Of a stretch of DNA of 64,000 nucleotides, positions 1-10,249 are shown in pieces. How positions within the stretch are numbered: the stretch's first letter is position 1; every line of letters starts with the position of its first letter. The notes under the pieces were generated by a model that was not told the origin of the DNA, ran no database searches, and was given only the letters and a program-made list of their open reading frames with translations. Source of the DNA: Meghimatium bilineatum (taxonomy: Eukaryota > Mollusca > Gastropoda > Stylommatophora > Philomycidae); assembly GCA_034231615.1 (NCBI GenBank), contig CM067315.1, forward strand, positions 30,723,631-30,787,630, read 5' to 3'. A program made the position numbers and the translations under genes.

Positions 1-180
1 TAATTATAATTATAAACAAAACATGTTCATGATTGTATGGGTATTATATGATGTATTAGATGCAGAAAGATCTCCACACATCTATGTCCTCTGTCAATCT
101 CATGATTTTGAAAACATCTCACCTTGCCAAGTCCTTGATTTATTTATCTACACTGAGGCCCTCGCTTACCTTGCGGCATA
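1..180. other. unassigned AT-rich flank
   Basis: I see no gene or recognisable repeat here. It lies beyond the 3' end of the LINE-A copy that begins near 180. Confidence 0.4.
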
Positions 181-771
181 TGGGGTAGAAAGAGTTCTCT
201 GGAGATGACCTTCTTGTGTGGTGTGTGTAAGCTTGTTCCTGTGATCTCTTTGATTTCTGTGATCCATGGTATGCCTCTGCTTTTATAGCCGTGATGGCTA
301 TGTGTCATTGCCATCTGTTGTGCGGTCTATGGGTAGTCTGAAAGTATGAGAAAACCACTTCATCTGTTGTCTCTTGATGTGTTCTAATACTGGTGTTGTT
401 TTGGTTATCTGTCTGATGTTATCGTTTCTAATTCTGTCTCTTAATGACACTCGAAGTCTTCTGCGCAGCAAACACGTCACTTCTGCTGTCACTGTTTTTC
501 TTTTGTCTTGTGATGTCATTGTCCAGGTTTGGCACTGGCAGCATAGTGATCTGAAAATACTAATCTCATATAATGCAACTTTAGTGTCTATGTTTACATT
601 TTTGTTCTTAAAAATATGTGTCATCTGTCCTAGGATCTGGTATGTTTTGTTCCATCTATTTTGTATCTCTTTACTGTTTTATTCCCTGTATTCGATATAA
701 TGCTTTCTAAGTAATTGAATTCGTTTTACTTGTTGAAGGTGTTTATTATCGATGGAGACAGTGATATTTCT

Positions 772-1065
772 TTATTTCTTTGCTGTTACCATTACTTCGA
801 TCTTTTCTACATTAATCTTCAAGTTGAATTTTTTACATGCTGTGTGGAGTCTGTTCATATGTTTTTGCAATTGTACTTCTGATGTCGCTATTATTACTTG
901 GTCGTCTGCAAAGATCAGTTCATTCAAATTGTCGTTCATGTTATATTCTTCATTGATACTTGTTAGTCTACAAATGTGTTTGATATACGTTATAAAATGT
1001 AGGTGGGATAGCACACCTCTGGAGAACTCCTGAATTGAGTTGGAATTTATTGAACACTCCTGCAA
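772..1065 (-). pseudogene. LINE-A reverse transcriptase palm fragment with FADDQ
   Basis: This 97-codon open stretch carries the RT catalytic motif FADDQ at codons 52-56. It is followed by the downstream helix and KINVEKIEVMVTAKK, a pattern common in invertebrate LINE RTs. It belongs to the larger LINE-A copy and is cut off from the rest of its frame by stops and frameshifts on both sides. The start Met is only the first ATG of the fragment, not a true start. Confidence 0.75.
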
Positions 1066-2056
1066 TTGCTCTTACTTCACATTGGCGATTAGTATAAATG
1101 GCCTTGCATGTATTGATTACATTTTCTGGTACTCTGTATATTGCTAGTTTTTTCCATAGTTGTTGTCTGTCAACTCTGTCGAAGATCTTTTCTTGGTTGA
1201 CGAATGCTATGCATTATTATTTGCTGTTTTCTGTGGCTTTTCTGTTAGTTGTCTAAGTGTAAAGATAGCATCCGTACAGCTATTGTTCTTACAGAAGACC
1301 ATTTTAGTGTTTTTAAGTTGTTGTTCAATGTATGATCGTAATCGTTGTTCTAATATTTTGTTAAAAGTTTTTCATCTGTGACTTAGTATTTCTCTGCTGT
1401 CCGTTAAATATCCCTTACTGCCTTTTTTCTGCCATATGGAAATGATCGTCGCGTTTCTGTCTTCTTGCCTCTTCCATATTATATTGAAAGGTCTGGGAAG
1501 TCATTTTTTCCCGCTCTCTGCTGCTACTTTGATAAGTTCTGATTTTATGTTATCAGAACCTGCTGCTTTGTTGATAGGCACTTTGTTTATTGCGATTTAT
1601 ATTTCTGATAGTAGTCTATTTGGCTCTAGGTTTGCTGCTATAGTGTATATTGTTGTCTTCATCTCCTTCCTTTAGGTTTAATAGTGCTTTGAAATGGTGT
1701 TGCCATCTGTCCATTATTTGTTTCGGTTCTTTTAATGATTTACCGTTTTCGTCGTTTATTATTTCTGCTGGTTCGTATATATTGTCTCTCCTTATCATGT
1801 TCTTAATGTTCTTGTAGAATCTCTTTTTTGCATTTTATAATTTATATAATTTTGCTCAGCATATTGTTTCCATGAATTGATTTTCGCAGTTTTAATTATT
1901 TTCTTGGCATTTATTTTTCCTGCCTTGTATTCTATGTAACCTACATGGTATTTACTTTTGACCAATTTCTTATATTTCTGTTTCCTTTCTCTTCTGATGT
2001 TTTTGACTTCTTCATTCTACCATGCTGTTATTTTTGGTTTCTTTACACTGTTGTTC

Positions 2057-2068
2057 TTGTATCCACAT
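2057..2068. repeat. target-site duplication of SINE-1, left copy
   Basis: TTGTATCCACAT occurs here and again at 2,348-2,359, exactly flanking the SINE-1 copy. This 12-bp perfect duplication marks a retroposition event into LINE-A. Confidence 0.85.
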
Positions 2069-2347
2069 TCTTCTTCTTCTTCATTCGTTCTCAAACTCCT
2101 GCAGATTAGCAGGATGTAGTCCGGAGAACGAAATGCGTTGTGTCATGGTTTACAGCATTGCTGCGATATCTGCGCCTTTCGGCCTGACACATCCGACTTC
2201 AGCATAGCTTTGGATCACTGACCCTATATGGGATGGGACAGCCAACTCCATCCCATAACCTCCTTAGTCGCCTTTTACGACATGCGTGGAAGGTAAACAG
2301 TGTTGCTATTCTTTGCTCCCCTTTCGGGCCCCGGCAACACACGGGCG
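2069..2347 (-). mobile_element. SINE-1, full-length copy with GAA tail, nested in LINE-A
   Basis: This is a 279-bp short element whose minus-strand 3' end is (GAA)n, seen as TTC repeats at 2,069-2,082. Its 5' part contains ATGTCGTAAAAGGCGACTAA in minus orientation. It is bounded by a perfect 12-bp target-site duplication. Related copies lie at 7,256, 30,400, 40,850 and 51,372. I see no clear tRNA A/B boxes, so it may be a LINE-derived or internally deleted element rather than a tRNA SINE. Confidence 0.85.
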
Positions 2348-2710
2348 TTGTATCCACATAATTCTTCTGCTGCTTGTGTGATCTCGTATTGGGAAACTTT
2401 TCATTCTACTTCTGTTGTTGTATTATCTACCGGTAGTTTTCTGACTTTTCTGTGATGTTTTGTGTGTATTGCTCAAGTACCATGTTGTCCTTAAGTTTGT
2501 GTATTTTAATTTTTCTTGTTTTTTTTTTCGTGTTGTCTTTCTCCTTTCTCTCTCTGTTTTGTTGTTACAGCTACTATTGCTATTTTGTGGCCGGTGTCTA
2601 CACCTATTTTTGGTACCACACTTGCGTCTGTTATTTTCTTTGGTTTATTCTTCTTGTTAATATAAAGTCTATCTGACGTTTGCAGTTTAAATTTGTCCAT
2701 TTGTACTAGA

Positions 2711-3570
2711 TGGGAACTTCGGATTCTCTAAATACATTAACTATATCATTCACACATACATTGGTCTTATGTTCTCGTAACATATACCCAACAAACGTCT
2801 ATATGTCTTGTTTTCAAAGGCTTGATCTCATCCCTCTATGTCCACAGTTTCATATTTCACAGTCATATAAAAATATTGACAAAACCAATAATTTATATAC
2901 AGTAATTTTAACACGTACTATCATTTAATCACAACTATCATTCAATAATGTCAATAATTGAATAGGCCTACATGAGAATGAACTCTCACGTACATCGACA
3001 GGAAAGCATATTTTCAGGAATACCCAAAATATGAATTTCTGAGGCAAATAAACTGCCACAGATAAACAACAGTGGAAGAAAAACTATAAGGACCTATGTA
3101 CAAGTTACAAAACACACGTTTATAGATAAGACAAAGCAAAAAAGGACGTTCCAGGCGAACGAAAGAAGAAGAATCTTGAAGTATGTTGTGATGTGTTTAT
3201 CTCATGACAACGATGTCGGTTTACGGCAGTAACAGAACTAGCGACTAATATCTTACACAATGTAGCAGTAACTATCTAGAGAGCTACAAGCGAGCGACAT
3301 TACCGACTTGATAATTATGCAAGAGTTTTAGTAATGTGCTCTTGTCACGCGAGACATATGCAATGATCAGCTCAATGTCTTAGCTCATGCAATTATTTGT
3401 AACAATTGTCCGATCCGAAAAGATCTGTTTAAGTCGATTTATGGAATTACATAATCCATGCAATTATACGTTATGACGGTTGTCCGCGTTACTAAATTAG
3501 ACAGGTTACGAAATGACATCATTAATGGAATAGATATTCTAGTATTCAATACTAAAGAACAATAACTAAA
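2711..3570. other. unassigned stretch with an isolated GAA-tail remnant
   Basis: No gene is visible. At about 3,150-3,177 GCGAACGAAAGAAGAAGAA matches the 3' end of LINE-F (56,537) and the SINE-1 tail, so it is probably the last bases of such an element on the plus strand. The rest shows no structure I recognise. Confidence 0.4.
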
Positions 3571-3571
3571 T

Positions 3572-3760
3572 CCTACAACATGTGAAATGAAATGTCTAAG
3601 AAAAGCATCAAACAGAACAAGAAGAGATTATGCGATAAATAAAGAGAATACAAGAACTGTTGCTAAAACTTCTGTGGTCAAATATTTTGAGCAACAGAGA
3701 ATGAAATAGTTATGTGTTTTAATAAAAATGAACCCATACTTGTCAGCAGTAAAGCATAAT
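3572..3760 (+). mobile_element. LINE-C fragment (post-RT region)
   Basis: The plus strand encodes CEMKCLRK...INKENTRTVAKT...KMNPYLSA across one in-frame stop. It closely parallels the minus-strand LINE-C copy at 30,570-30,983 (CEMRCLKT, NKEITRTVATT, RMNPYLSA). It is a short, dead 5'- and 3'-truncated piece. Confidence 0.65.
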
Positions 3761-3854
3761 GAAGGGAAACAGCAACTGCAACACTTGCTGTAGTATACAT
3801 TTATTATAGGTTAAAAAAAATTTCAAAAAACTGTCAATACTGCACTTTACCAGT

Positions 3855-4025
3855 TCAGGCGTTGCAGGGAGGGGATTCAATAGCTGTGTGATAAAGGCCG
3901 TATGCTCTTGCTGGCGCCACGTCATGTACAGGGTGCGTTTTTTAATTTACCCTCCGACAGAAAAATAACCCAGTCCTTACCGGGGATCGAACTCTAACCT
4001 GTAACCTCTCTAACCTCTCGGCCAT
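3855..4025 (-). mobile_element. SINE-3 copy (tRNA-derived)
   Basis: On the minus strand a B-box-like GTTCGATCCCCGGTAAGGAC is followed by a T-rich spacer with CTGTCGGAGG, then GTACATGACGTGGCGCCAGC and GCCTTTATCACACA. The same order occurs at 49,620-49,820 (+), 37,915-38,075 (+) and partly at 46,850-46,905 (+), which defines a family. Confidence 0.7.
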
Positions 4026-4119
4026 TTTATTATAGGTAATCAATAGAAGGTAGTACTGCTAGTATAACTGAATGAAAATAATACTCATGCGGGAGAGACA
4101 GGTAATGACGTACTACTGG

Positions 4120-4270
4120 ATACCGACTGATACACTATCACTGTCGGATGCCTACGTGAATTAATACATACAACAAAACACACAATATAAACATACAAAT
4201 GACAATACGCAGGACATAATCGACGTTTCGAACCACAAGGTCTTTGTCAAAATATGTTAAGGATTTCTCA
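4120..4270 (-). repeat. dispersed element with GACCTTGTGGTTCGAAACGT core
   Basis: The minus strand carries GACAAAGACCTTGTGGTTCG followed by AAACGTCGATTATG. Similar cores occur at 7,146-7,182 (-), 14,832-14,870 (+), 19,405-19,440 (+) and 38,455-38,490 (+). It looks like a short interspersed repeat; its ends are not resolved. Confidence 0.55.
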
Positions 4271-4469
4271 ACCAAGATTTGCCAAAACATTATATTACAC
4301 ATCATTTAAATTGTTTGAATTCTTGACAAGATGGATGGGTCAATATGAAAATATATGATCGTCTAACCCTACACCATTCGGAATAACACTTGATACAAAT
4401 ATTTGTTGAATCAAGCATAACTCAAGTTGATAATGTCTTCTGGCTCTTTGACCTAATATATGTGGAGGA

Positions 4470-4575
4470 CGTCTATTACAGCTAAGGTAACGAGTTCAAA
4501 TCCTTCTGCATGCAATTGTGCATCCGAATCGTTCAGAAAGCAATGGCAATCTACTTAAAGTATTTATGTTTCCTC
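4470..4575 (+). mobile_element. tRNA-like SINE fragment
   Basis: GAGTTCAAATCC resembles a B box, and GTTCAGAAAGCAATGGCAAT follows it downstream. The latter is found again on the minus strand at about 46,030-46,055. This marks a dispersed family. Confidence 0.5.
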
Positions 4576-4696
4576 GAAAATCAAGGCAGCTAAAAAAAGT
4601 TTGGTTTTATGGCTACTTCCTGATTATGACATGTTTCCAAATATTACAAGAATATTATTTACAGTTTCCAATAAATGTGTAATACTGACCATCACA

Positions 4697-5820
4697 GACG
4701 GTAGTTTCAAATACATGTATCACTTACTCTCACTGTGGGTAGTTTCAAATACATGTATCACTTACTCTCACTGTGGGTAGTTTCAAATAAATGTATCACT
4801 TACTCTCACTGTGGATAGTTTCAAATACATGTATCACTTACTCTCACTGTGGGTAGTTTCAAATAAATGTATCACTTACTCTCACTGTGGATAGTTTCAA
4901 ATACATGTATCACTTACTCTCACTGTGGGTAGTTTCAAATAAATGTATCACTTACTCTCACTGTGGGTAGTTTCAAATAAATCTATCACTTCCTCTCACT
5001 GTAGGTAGTTTAAAATAAATGTATCACTTACCATTAATGTGGGTAGTTTCAAATAAATGTATCACTTACCATCAATGTGGGCAGTTTCAAATAAATGTAT
5101 CACTTACCATCAATGTGGGCAGTTTCAAATAAATGTATCACTTACTATTACTGTGGATAGTTTCAAATAAATGTATCACTTACCATTAATGTGGGTAGTT
5201 TCAAATAAATGTATCACTTACTATTACTGTGGGTAGTTTCAAATAAATGTATCACTTACTATTACTGTGGGTAGTTTCAAATAAATGTATAACTTACCAT
5301 TACTGTGGATAGTTTCAAATAAATGTATCACTTACTCTCACTGTGGGTAGTTTCAAATAAATGTATCACTTACTATTACTGTGGGTAGTTTCAAATAAAT
5401 GTATCACTTACCATTAATGTGGGTAGTTTCAAATAAATGTATCACTTACCATCAATGTGGGCAGTTTCAAATAAATGTATAACTTACCATTACTGTGGAT
5501 AGTTTCAAATAAATGTATCACTTACTCTCACTGTGGGTAGTTTCAAATAAATGTATCACTTACTCTCACTGTGGGTAGTTTCAAATAAATGTAAATCTTA
5601 CCATTAATGTGGGTAGTTTCAAATAAATGTATCACTTACCATTAATGTGGGTAGTTTCAAATAAATGTATCACTTACCATCAATGTGGGTAGTGGGTAGT
5701 TTCAAATAATGTATGATACTTACCATCACTGAGTGTAGTTTCCAATAAATATATGATACTTACCATCACTGTGGGTAGTTTCAAATAATGTATGATACTT
5801 ACCATCACTGAGGGTAGCTT
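4697..5820. repeat. 38-bp minisatellite containing a 5' splice-site core
   Basis: There are about 29 copies of a 38-bp unit (plus strand: GTGGGTAGTTTCAAATAAAT followed by GTATCACTTACTCTCACT). On the minus strand every unit contains GTAAGT. The last units, near 5,690-5,820, are less regular and merge into the possible exon at 5,803-6,025. The exon's own end reads CTACCCTCAGTGATG then GTAAGTATC, which is nearly the repeat unit. Confidence 0.95.
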
Positions 5821-6025
5821 CAGACCGTAGAATCGAAAAGCTGGATCAAGATTTATTAGGGACGAGCTCTCTGACAATATTTCAGTATCTCCAGCCTCAA
5901 TACCATGGGAAAATAATGCATTTCCATATTCAAAATGTGCCCAGATCATTAGTTCAATTACCGTTAATTTAACTAACCAGATTAATTGAGTTGATGTCAG
6001 TTTTACGGTGCAGGCCATCATTACT
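5803..6025 (-). CDS. possible internal exon, function unknown
   Basis: On the minus strand a pyrimidine-rich acceptor (GTTTATTTGCATATTCAG) precedes an open stretch that ends at a good donor (GTGATG then GTAAGTATC). One frame is open throughout and includes AHFEYGNALFSHGIEAGDTE and LDPAFRFYGLKLPSVM. I do not recognise the protein. The composition looks more coding than its surroundings and no repeat family matches it. The donor region has expanded into the adjacent 38-bp minisatellite. A true exon may be shorter, using an internal acceptor. Confidence is limited because no neighbouring exon joins it in phase. Confidence 0.35.
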
Positions 6026-6195
6026 CTGAATATGCAAATAAACACAAGCTAATACGTCATCTGAAATCATCACTTTTTGTTGAATTTACTTCATGAATAC
6101 ATTTTTAACGAAAACATCCATCACAATTCACGAAGGCAAATAACAAAGAATACATGTCTTCTACCAGTCTGATACCTGTTGACAGATTTAATTAC

Positions 6196-6269
6196 CTGTA
6201 TCCTGGAGTATCTGAGATAATGTCTGCGTAATATTGTTCTCCAGTGCATTGCTTCCATGCTTGGCTTCA
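6196..6269 (-). CDS. possible 74-bp upstream exon
   Basis: On the minus strand ATTTTATCGCAG is followed by a 74-bp open stretch and then CAG with GTAATT, a plausible acceptor and donor. One frame reads EAKHGSNALENNITQTLSQI. It shares a faint G-NAL pattern with the exon candidate at 5,803-6,025, but the two do not splice into one open frame in an obvious way. It is only a candidate. Confidence 0.25.
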
Positions 6270-6658
6270 CTGCGATAAAATTGATACAGAGTTCATTTTT
6301 GCGATATTATGTACAAATAGACAAAATTTATGTAGAACGAAGTTACAACTGTAGATTTTCCCTGTGATACATGTATCCTTAGACGAGTTGTATTTCAAGT
6401 TACACCCAGTTATGTTACATGTCAATGAGGTAAAATACCGGATGTCCATGTTCTGCTTTACTAGCGAGCTGACACTCGAAACCAGGTTTTCACACAACTT
6501 CGCTCACAGCGGATTGATATGCATTTAATAATGCAGGTAAAATTAATCTCACATGCGCAGACGTAGTCTCTGGAAACGTACAGGTGTAACAGATTTATGC
6601 GAAATTCCTTTCTTGGGGGTTGATTCACACCTCGACCATTGACTTTATAAGACATATT
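6270..6658. other. unassigned stretch
   Basis: Short overlapping open stretches exist on the minus strand, but nothing in them resembles a known domain or repeat family. Confidence 0.35.
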
Positions 6659-6660
6659 TA

Positions 6661-6808
6661 CTGATGGGAAAACAGCCTTCTAAAATGATTCATTTGTCTT
6701 TTCCTGTGATATTTTCGCTGTCGACACAAAGTATAATCACAGTAACGAATGAAAATCGCAGGAAAAGTCAAATGTGTCATTTTAAAAGGCTGTTTTCCTA
6801 TTAGCCAG
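6661..6808. mobile_element. 148-bp MITE with TA target duplication
   Basis: The left end reads CTGATGGGAAAACAGCCTTC and the reverse complement of the right end reads CTGGCTAATAGGAAAACAGC. The arms stay complementary for about 58 bp (AAAATGA, TTTTCCTG, GATTTTC). The element is flanked by TA at 6,659-6,660 and 6,809-6,810. Near-palindromic structure with a TA duplication suggests a Tc1/mariner-type non-autonomous element. Confidence 0.75.
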
Positions 6809-6810
6809 TA

Positions 6811-7140
6811 GATCTGATTATGTTGACAGTCCAGGTACAAATTGTTTTCTAAGATAGTCCTCACACATCTGAATCAGCGTCACTATTTTGGAGATGGGCT
6901 TGAATCGGCCACTGAGAACGGGAATTTCCGTTAAACTTTCAACTTATTTCCTGAACCCACGGCTCAGGTACTTAAAGTACTTTTTACCGGCCTTCAGATG
7001 TCCAACTTTTAATTGTAATACAAATCAAGTTCGACACTTGACTGGTGCATATGAATGACATAATTGAGGATTTCAATGTTGGGCAGGCACAACTGAAATA
7101 ACTAGATAATAAAGTTACGCGAATTACTAGAAATACATAA
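6811..7140. other. unassigned stretch
   Basis: I see no gene, tandem repeat or family match here. Confidence 0.35.
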
Positions 7141-7145
7141 ACACA

Positions 7146-7200
7146 TCGACGTTTTTACCACAGGGTCTTTATCAAAAACACAATAAAATAAATTGCAAGT
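7146..7200 (-). repeat. dispersed GATAAAGACC...AACGTCG core
   Basis: The minus strand reads TTTTTGATAAAGACCCTGTG then AAAAACGTCGATG. It matches the dispersed core seen at 4,220, 14,832, 19,410 and 38,455. Confidence 0.5.
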
Positions 7201-7255
7201 TAAGGACAGTACTGCCTATGATTATATCAGAGTGTGAGACACATACTAAGTGCTT

Positions 7256-7445
7256 CCGCCATTCGTTCTCAAATATCTGCATACTAGCAGAAATAACAAA
7301 GAAATAATGTATACGTTGAGTTGTGTATTATAACTTAGCTGCAATTTCTGCGCCTTTCTACCTGAAACATACTATTTCAGCATGACTTCTGTGTCACTTT
7401 AACCCTCTATGGGATGGGACATCAGCAATCAACATTACTCCTAAC
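7256..7445 (-). mobile_element. SINE-1 fragment
   Basis: It contains CATTCGTTCTCAAA, then TAACTTAGCTGCAATTTCTG, CGCCTTTCTACCTGA and TATGGGATGGGACA in the order seen in the full SINE-1 at 2,069-2,347. The segment after 7,445 diverges. Confidence 0.75.
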
Positions 7446-8365
7446 AGCCTTACATCATCAGTCAACGTTACGCCGAGCAGCCTTACATCCAATGATTCTG
7501 TGATCCTTTTACTCTTTATTTTGTTCTTGTTGTGTTTGTCTTCGTTCTTCTTTTTCTGCCTCTCATCTCCTTTCCGTTATTATCTACTATTCCTCCTCTC
7601 TGGCGCTATGATTCTCTTTTGTAATAGTCATTAAATTATTTTTTAAGGGGGGGGGGGGGGGGAGTCCTAATGAAAATTAGTTTGTCCTAATGAAAATTTT
7701 CAGTCGAAACCTCGTCTGTTTATCTTGATGTTGTTAGTATGTTATGTACCTTTTGCAACACTTCTTACTTATTTCTGTGTTTCGTTCCTTATGTTCCTGT
7801 GTTGCCTCATATGTTTAACACGTAGGGTTGTTCCCAGACATGATTTAACCCTTAACAAAAACATCCGCTGTTTAACAAAGTAAATGCATTTATCAACATC
7901 TGTTACTTAAAGGGAAGGAGACTTCATAACTGTTCACCCACTACACAAGATCAACTATCAAAGCAGCATTGCTAAACATTCCAAGTATCTAGTGACTTGA
8001 CAATCAAGTGTGAACTGCCAAATTACGACCATATTCGAGCACGTTTATTGTTCGTATAATGTTTTCAGAGTTAGATGTTTTCTTATATTCCTAGACCGTA
8101 CTTAGCACTAAATGCGAGTTTTTTTTGAGAGTTTTACGAGTGTTCTATAATGTATACTGTCCGCACTTCGCTACAGATTATTAAGTTCATGTCTTTTGTA
8201 AAATATTCGACAGATAAGTCATAAAGAGTTTAGAAACTCGTGCCCACGTAAAACAAACTTATAGCTCAAAAATTATTGGACCGATTTAAACAAACTTTAA
8301 CTATAACATTGATGTTACAAATAGGTTTCATGCAAAGTTTTGCACTATATTAAAATTATGAATTT
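7446..8365. other. unassigned stretch with a poly-G tract
   Basis: No gene is visible. A G-run lies at about 7,649-7,663. CAGTCGAAACCTCGTCTG near 7,700 is a weak match to the dispersed GAAACGTCG core. Confidence 0.35.
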
Positions 8366-8369
8366 CTCC

Positions 8370-8650
8370 GGTGTAGTGGTAAATCATTGCGCTTTGTGCT
8401 CAAGATATCGCGGGTTCGTACCCGGGTCGCGATGCCTTGCTAAGAAATGCATTTTATCGGAGAACCCTGGAATTGTATCGCTTTTAGCAATAAAGTTATG
8501 TGCAATACAGTTACGTGCTGTGAAGTTATATGATGTGAAGTTAATGATATGAGGTTATGTGCTGTGAAAATATGAACTATGAACTATGAAGATATGAACT
8601 ATGAAGATATGAACTATGAGTAGTACTCTTGGCAGTCTTCGTGTGATTCT
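8370..8650 (+). mobile_element. SINE-2 copy (tRNA-derived) with internal expansion
   Basis: A tRNA-like head (A-box region GTAGTGGTAAATCATTGCGC, B-box GGTTCGTACCC) is followed by the SINE-2 body (ATCGGAGAACCCTGG, GTTATGTGC, GAGTAGTACTCTTGGCAGTC). Between these, GTTATGTGCTGTGAA-like and GATATGAACTATGAA-like words repeat several times, so the copy has expanded internally. It runs directly into the 21-bp minisatellite. Confidence 0.75.
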
Positions 8651-8952
8651 TTGTTGAAAGTGAGGTTTACAGTGTTGAAAGTGAGGTTTACAGTGTTGAA
8701 AGTGAGGTTTACAGTGCTGAAAGTGATGTTTACAGTGCTGAAAGAGGTTTACAGTGCTGAAAGTGAGGTTTACAGTGCTGAAAGTTATGTTTACAGTGTT
8801 GAAAGTGAGGTTTACAGTGCTGAAAGTGAGGTTTACAGTGCTGAAAGTGATGTTTACAGTGCTGAAAGTGAGGTTTACAGTGTTGAAAGTGAGGTTTACA
8901 GTGTTGAAAGTGAGGTTTACAGTGTTGAAAGTGAGGTTTACAGTGTTGAAAG
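8651..8952. repeat. 21-bp minisatellite derived from the SINE-2 body
   Basis: About 14 copies of TTGAAAGTGAGGTTTACAG plus TG or GC. The unit aligns, with a one-base gap, to the SINE-2 body words TTGAGAGGGACGGAGTACAT seen on the minus strand at 43,735 and 63,720. The long open frames through it on both strands follow from the 21-bp period and are not genes. Confidence 0.9.
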
Positions 8953-9057
8953 TACATACTGAGAAACCCGAATACAATAAATGCAATCTTGTACGCCTTC
9001 TGAGCCTTTTCAGATTATTAGAAAATAAAATAGTTCGTATATCTTATATCGAAACGT

Positions 9058-9127
9058 ATCATCATCATCATTATCATCATCATCATTATCATCATCATCA
9101 TTATCATCATCATCATCACCATCATCG

Positions 9128-9179
<52 letters not shown>

Positions 9180-9212
9180 TATCATCATCATTATCATTAT
9201 CATCTTCATTCA
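9058..9212. repeat. (ATC)n microsatellite
   Basis: An imperfect ATC/ATT trinucleotide tract. It gives spurious poly-His and poly-Asp open frames. Confidence 0.97.
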
Positions 9213-9246
9213 TTACATAGTCTTTCAAGATCACACAGATATCACT

Positions 9247-9980
9247 GTCCCACAGCTGTGGGGAAAGAAGTGCAAGCTTTAATCAGTGAGAATACCAAAG
9301 AGGGCGATGTGATTATATTCACTGATGGATCTGTAATTAGGCATGTTCGCAGTGCTTGGGCCTTTACAGCTCAGTGCGTAGGTAAAACGATCAAGGAGGA
9401 AAATGGTGCCTTTGCGGTCTTTACGAGAAGTATGACCATGGAGACTATGGCGGTGACCAAGGCATTTGAGTGGCTACACACACAGAAGGTAACGCAGGTC
9501 TGCATCTTGAGTGACTCTATGAGTATGATTAAGAAGGTACAAGTGGGTCTCGTTCGCGAACAGTGGATTGAGGCCTTGAGAAAGGCGAGCTTGAAAGTGG
9601 TTACATTTATTTTCGTGCCGTGACATGTGGACGTTCGAGGCAATGAAAGAGCGAATCAACTGGCATCGTGCGCGATTGTGGCACAGGGCGATGGAGCAAT
9701 GGATCACGCTGACGTTTTGAACTCCTTAAGAGATATAACACGCGAGAGTGAGACTAATGTGGATGATGATTCCTTTTCAATGGCTAGGATTAAAGATCAG
9801 GGATTGAAATGCGGTGTTGATAGCGGTGAATATTTTAGAGGGCGCAGAATAATGATGGTCAACCAGCATAGGACAGGTACTGTCAGCAGAAGTGTGATGG
9901 CGGATACACTCAAGGAGAGATCGGAGCAACTATGGATGTGTCCAGTTTGCAGTGATGATGATCCGACGACTAACTAACTA
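9247..9980 (+). mobile_element. LINE-H, 5'-truncated insertion (RNase H end)
   Basis: A 734-bp insertion flanked by the perfect duplication ACAGATATCACT at 9,235-9,246 and 9,981-9,992. It encodes the RNase H domain: TDGSV (first catalytic Asp), METMAVTKAFEWL (Glu helix), LSDSMSMI (second Asp) and the C-terminal NERA segment. It ends in TGTCCAGTTTGC-type Cys codons and a CTAA repeat tail. A TGA at 9,621-9,623 replaces the Gly codon of PGHVGVRG in sister copies. This makes it dead although otherwise well conserved. Confidence 0.9.
9250..9977 (+). pseudogene. RNase H domain of LINE-H with one nonsense change
   Basis: RNase H removes RNA from the RNA:DNA hybrid during LINE replication. The frame runs from CPTAVGKEVQAL to CSDDDPTTN with a single TGA at 9,621-9,623, where the copies at 53,811 and 58,868 have GGA. 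Catalytic residues D (TDGS), E (METMAV) and D (LSDSM) are kept. The fourth Asp position (NERAD in sisters) is Asn here (NERAN). The tail carries CPVC, which is conserved as CPEC in the copy at 52,896. Confidence 0.88.
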
Positions 9981-9992
9981 ACAGATATCACT

Positions 9993-10245
9993 CTGAAAAC
10001 ATCAACACAAAACTTCGAAATGGCAGTTCCGAGTTCCTTTTTTCGAGTGTGGATAAGGTTTGTTGTGTCCAGTGTTGAATAGTTCAGCCCACAATCTACT
10101 TTGTTCTCGTCTCTTCTCCCACCCTCAATTTTCCCCTTACGGATAGTCGTGGAAAGGGAGTCATGCCTCGTCATGTGTTGTACTATTTTAAGTGTTTAAG
10201 TGAAAGAAGCGTATCTCACCACGAGGGTTACAAACAAATGACCCC
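9993..10245. other. unassigned stretch
   Basis: No gene or repeat family is recognised between the LINE-H insertion and the next LINE-A fragment. Confidence 0.35.
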
Positions 10246-10249
10246 AATG

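Larger units (their letters stand above)
180..2710 (-). mobile_element. LINE-A, degenerate long copy (EN end, RT, C-terminus)
   Basis: This is a decayed non-LTR retrotransposon read right to left. At 2,700-2,506 the minus strand encodes an endonuclease-like end (VVPKIGVDTGHKIAIVAV, resembling the SVIP...D.DH signature). At 1,798-1,616 it encodes the linker before the RT (MDRWQHHFKALLN). At 1,065-772 it encodes RT fingers and palm with FADDQ at 912-898, the usual FADD/YADD catalytic site. At 624-298 it encodes the post-RT tail (RDRIRNDNIRQITKT, KWFSHTFRLP). The pieces lie in different frames with many stops, so it is not functional. SINE-1 is nested at 2,069-2,347. I infer an endonuclease-reverse transcriptase LINE and cannot fix its clade without alignment. 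Confidence 0.8.

Noticed and set aside
5803-6269. A defined two-exon gene model
   Set aside because: The two candidate exons do not join in a common open frame, so I list them only as separate low-confidence candidates.
9010-9234. Poly-His / poly-Asp proteins
   Set aside because: An artefact of the ATC trinucleotide tract.
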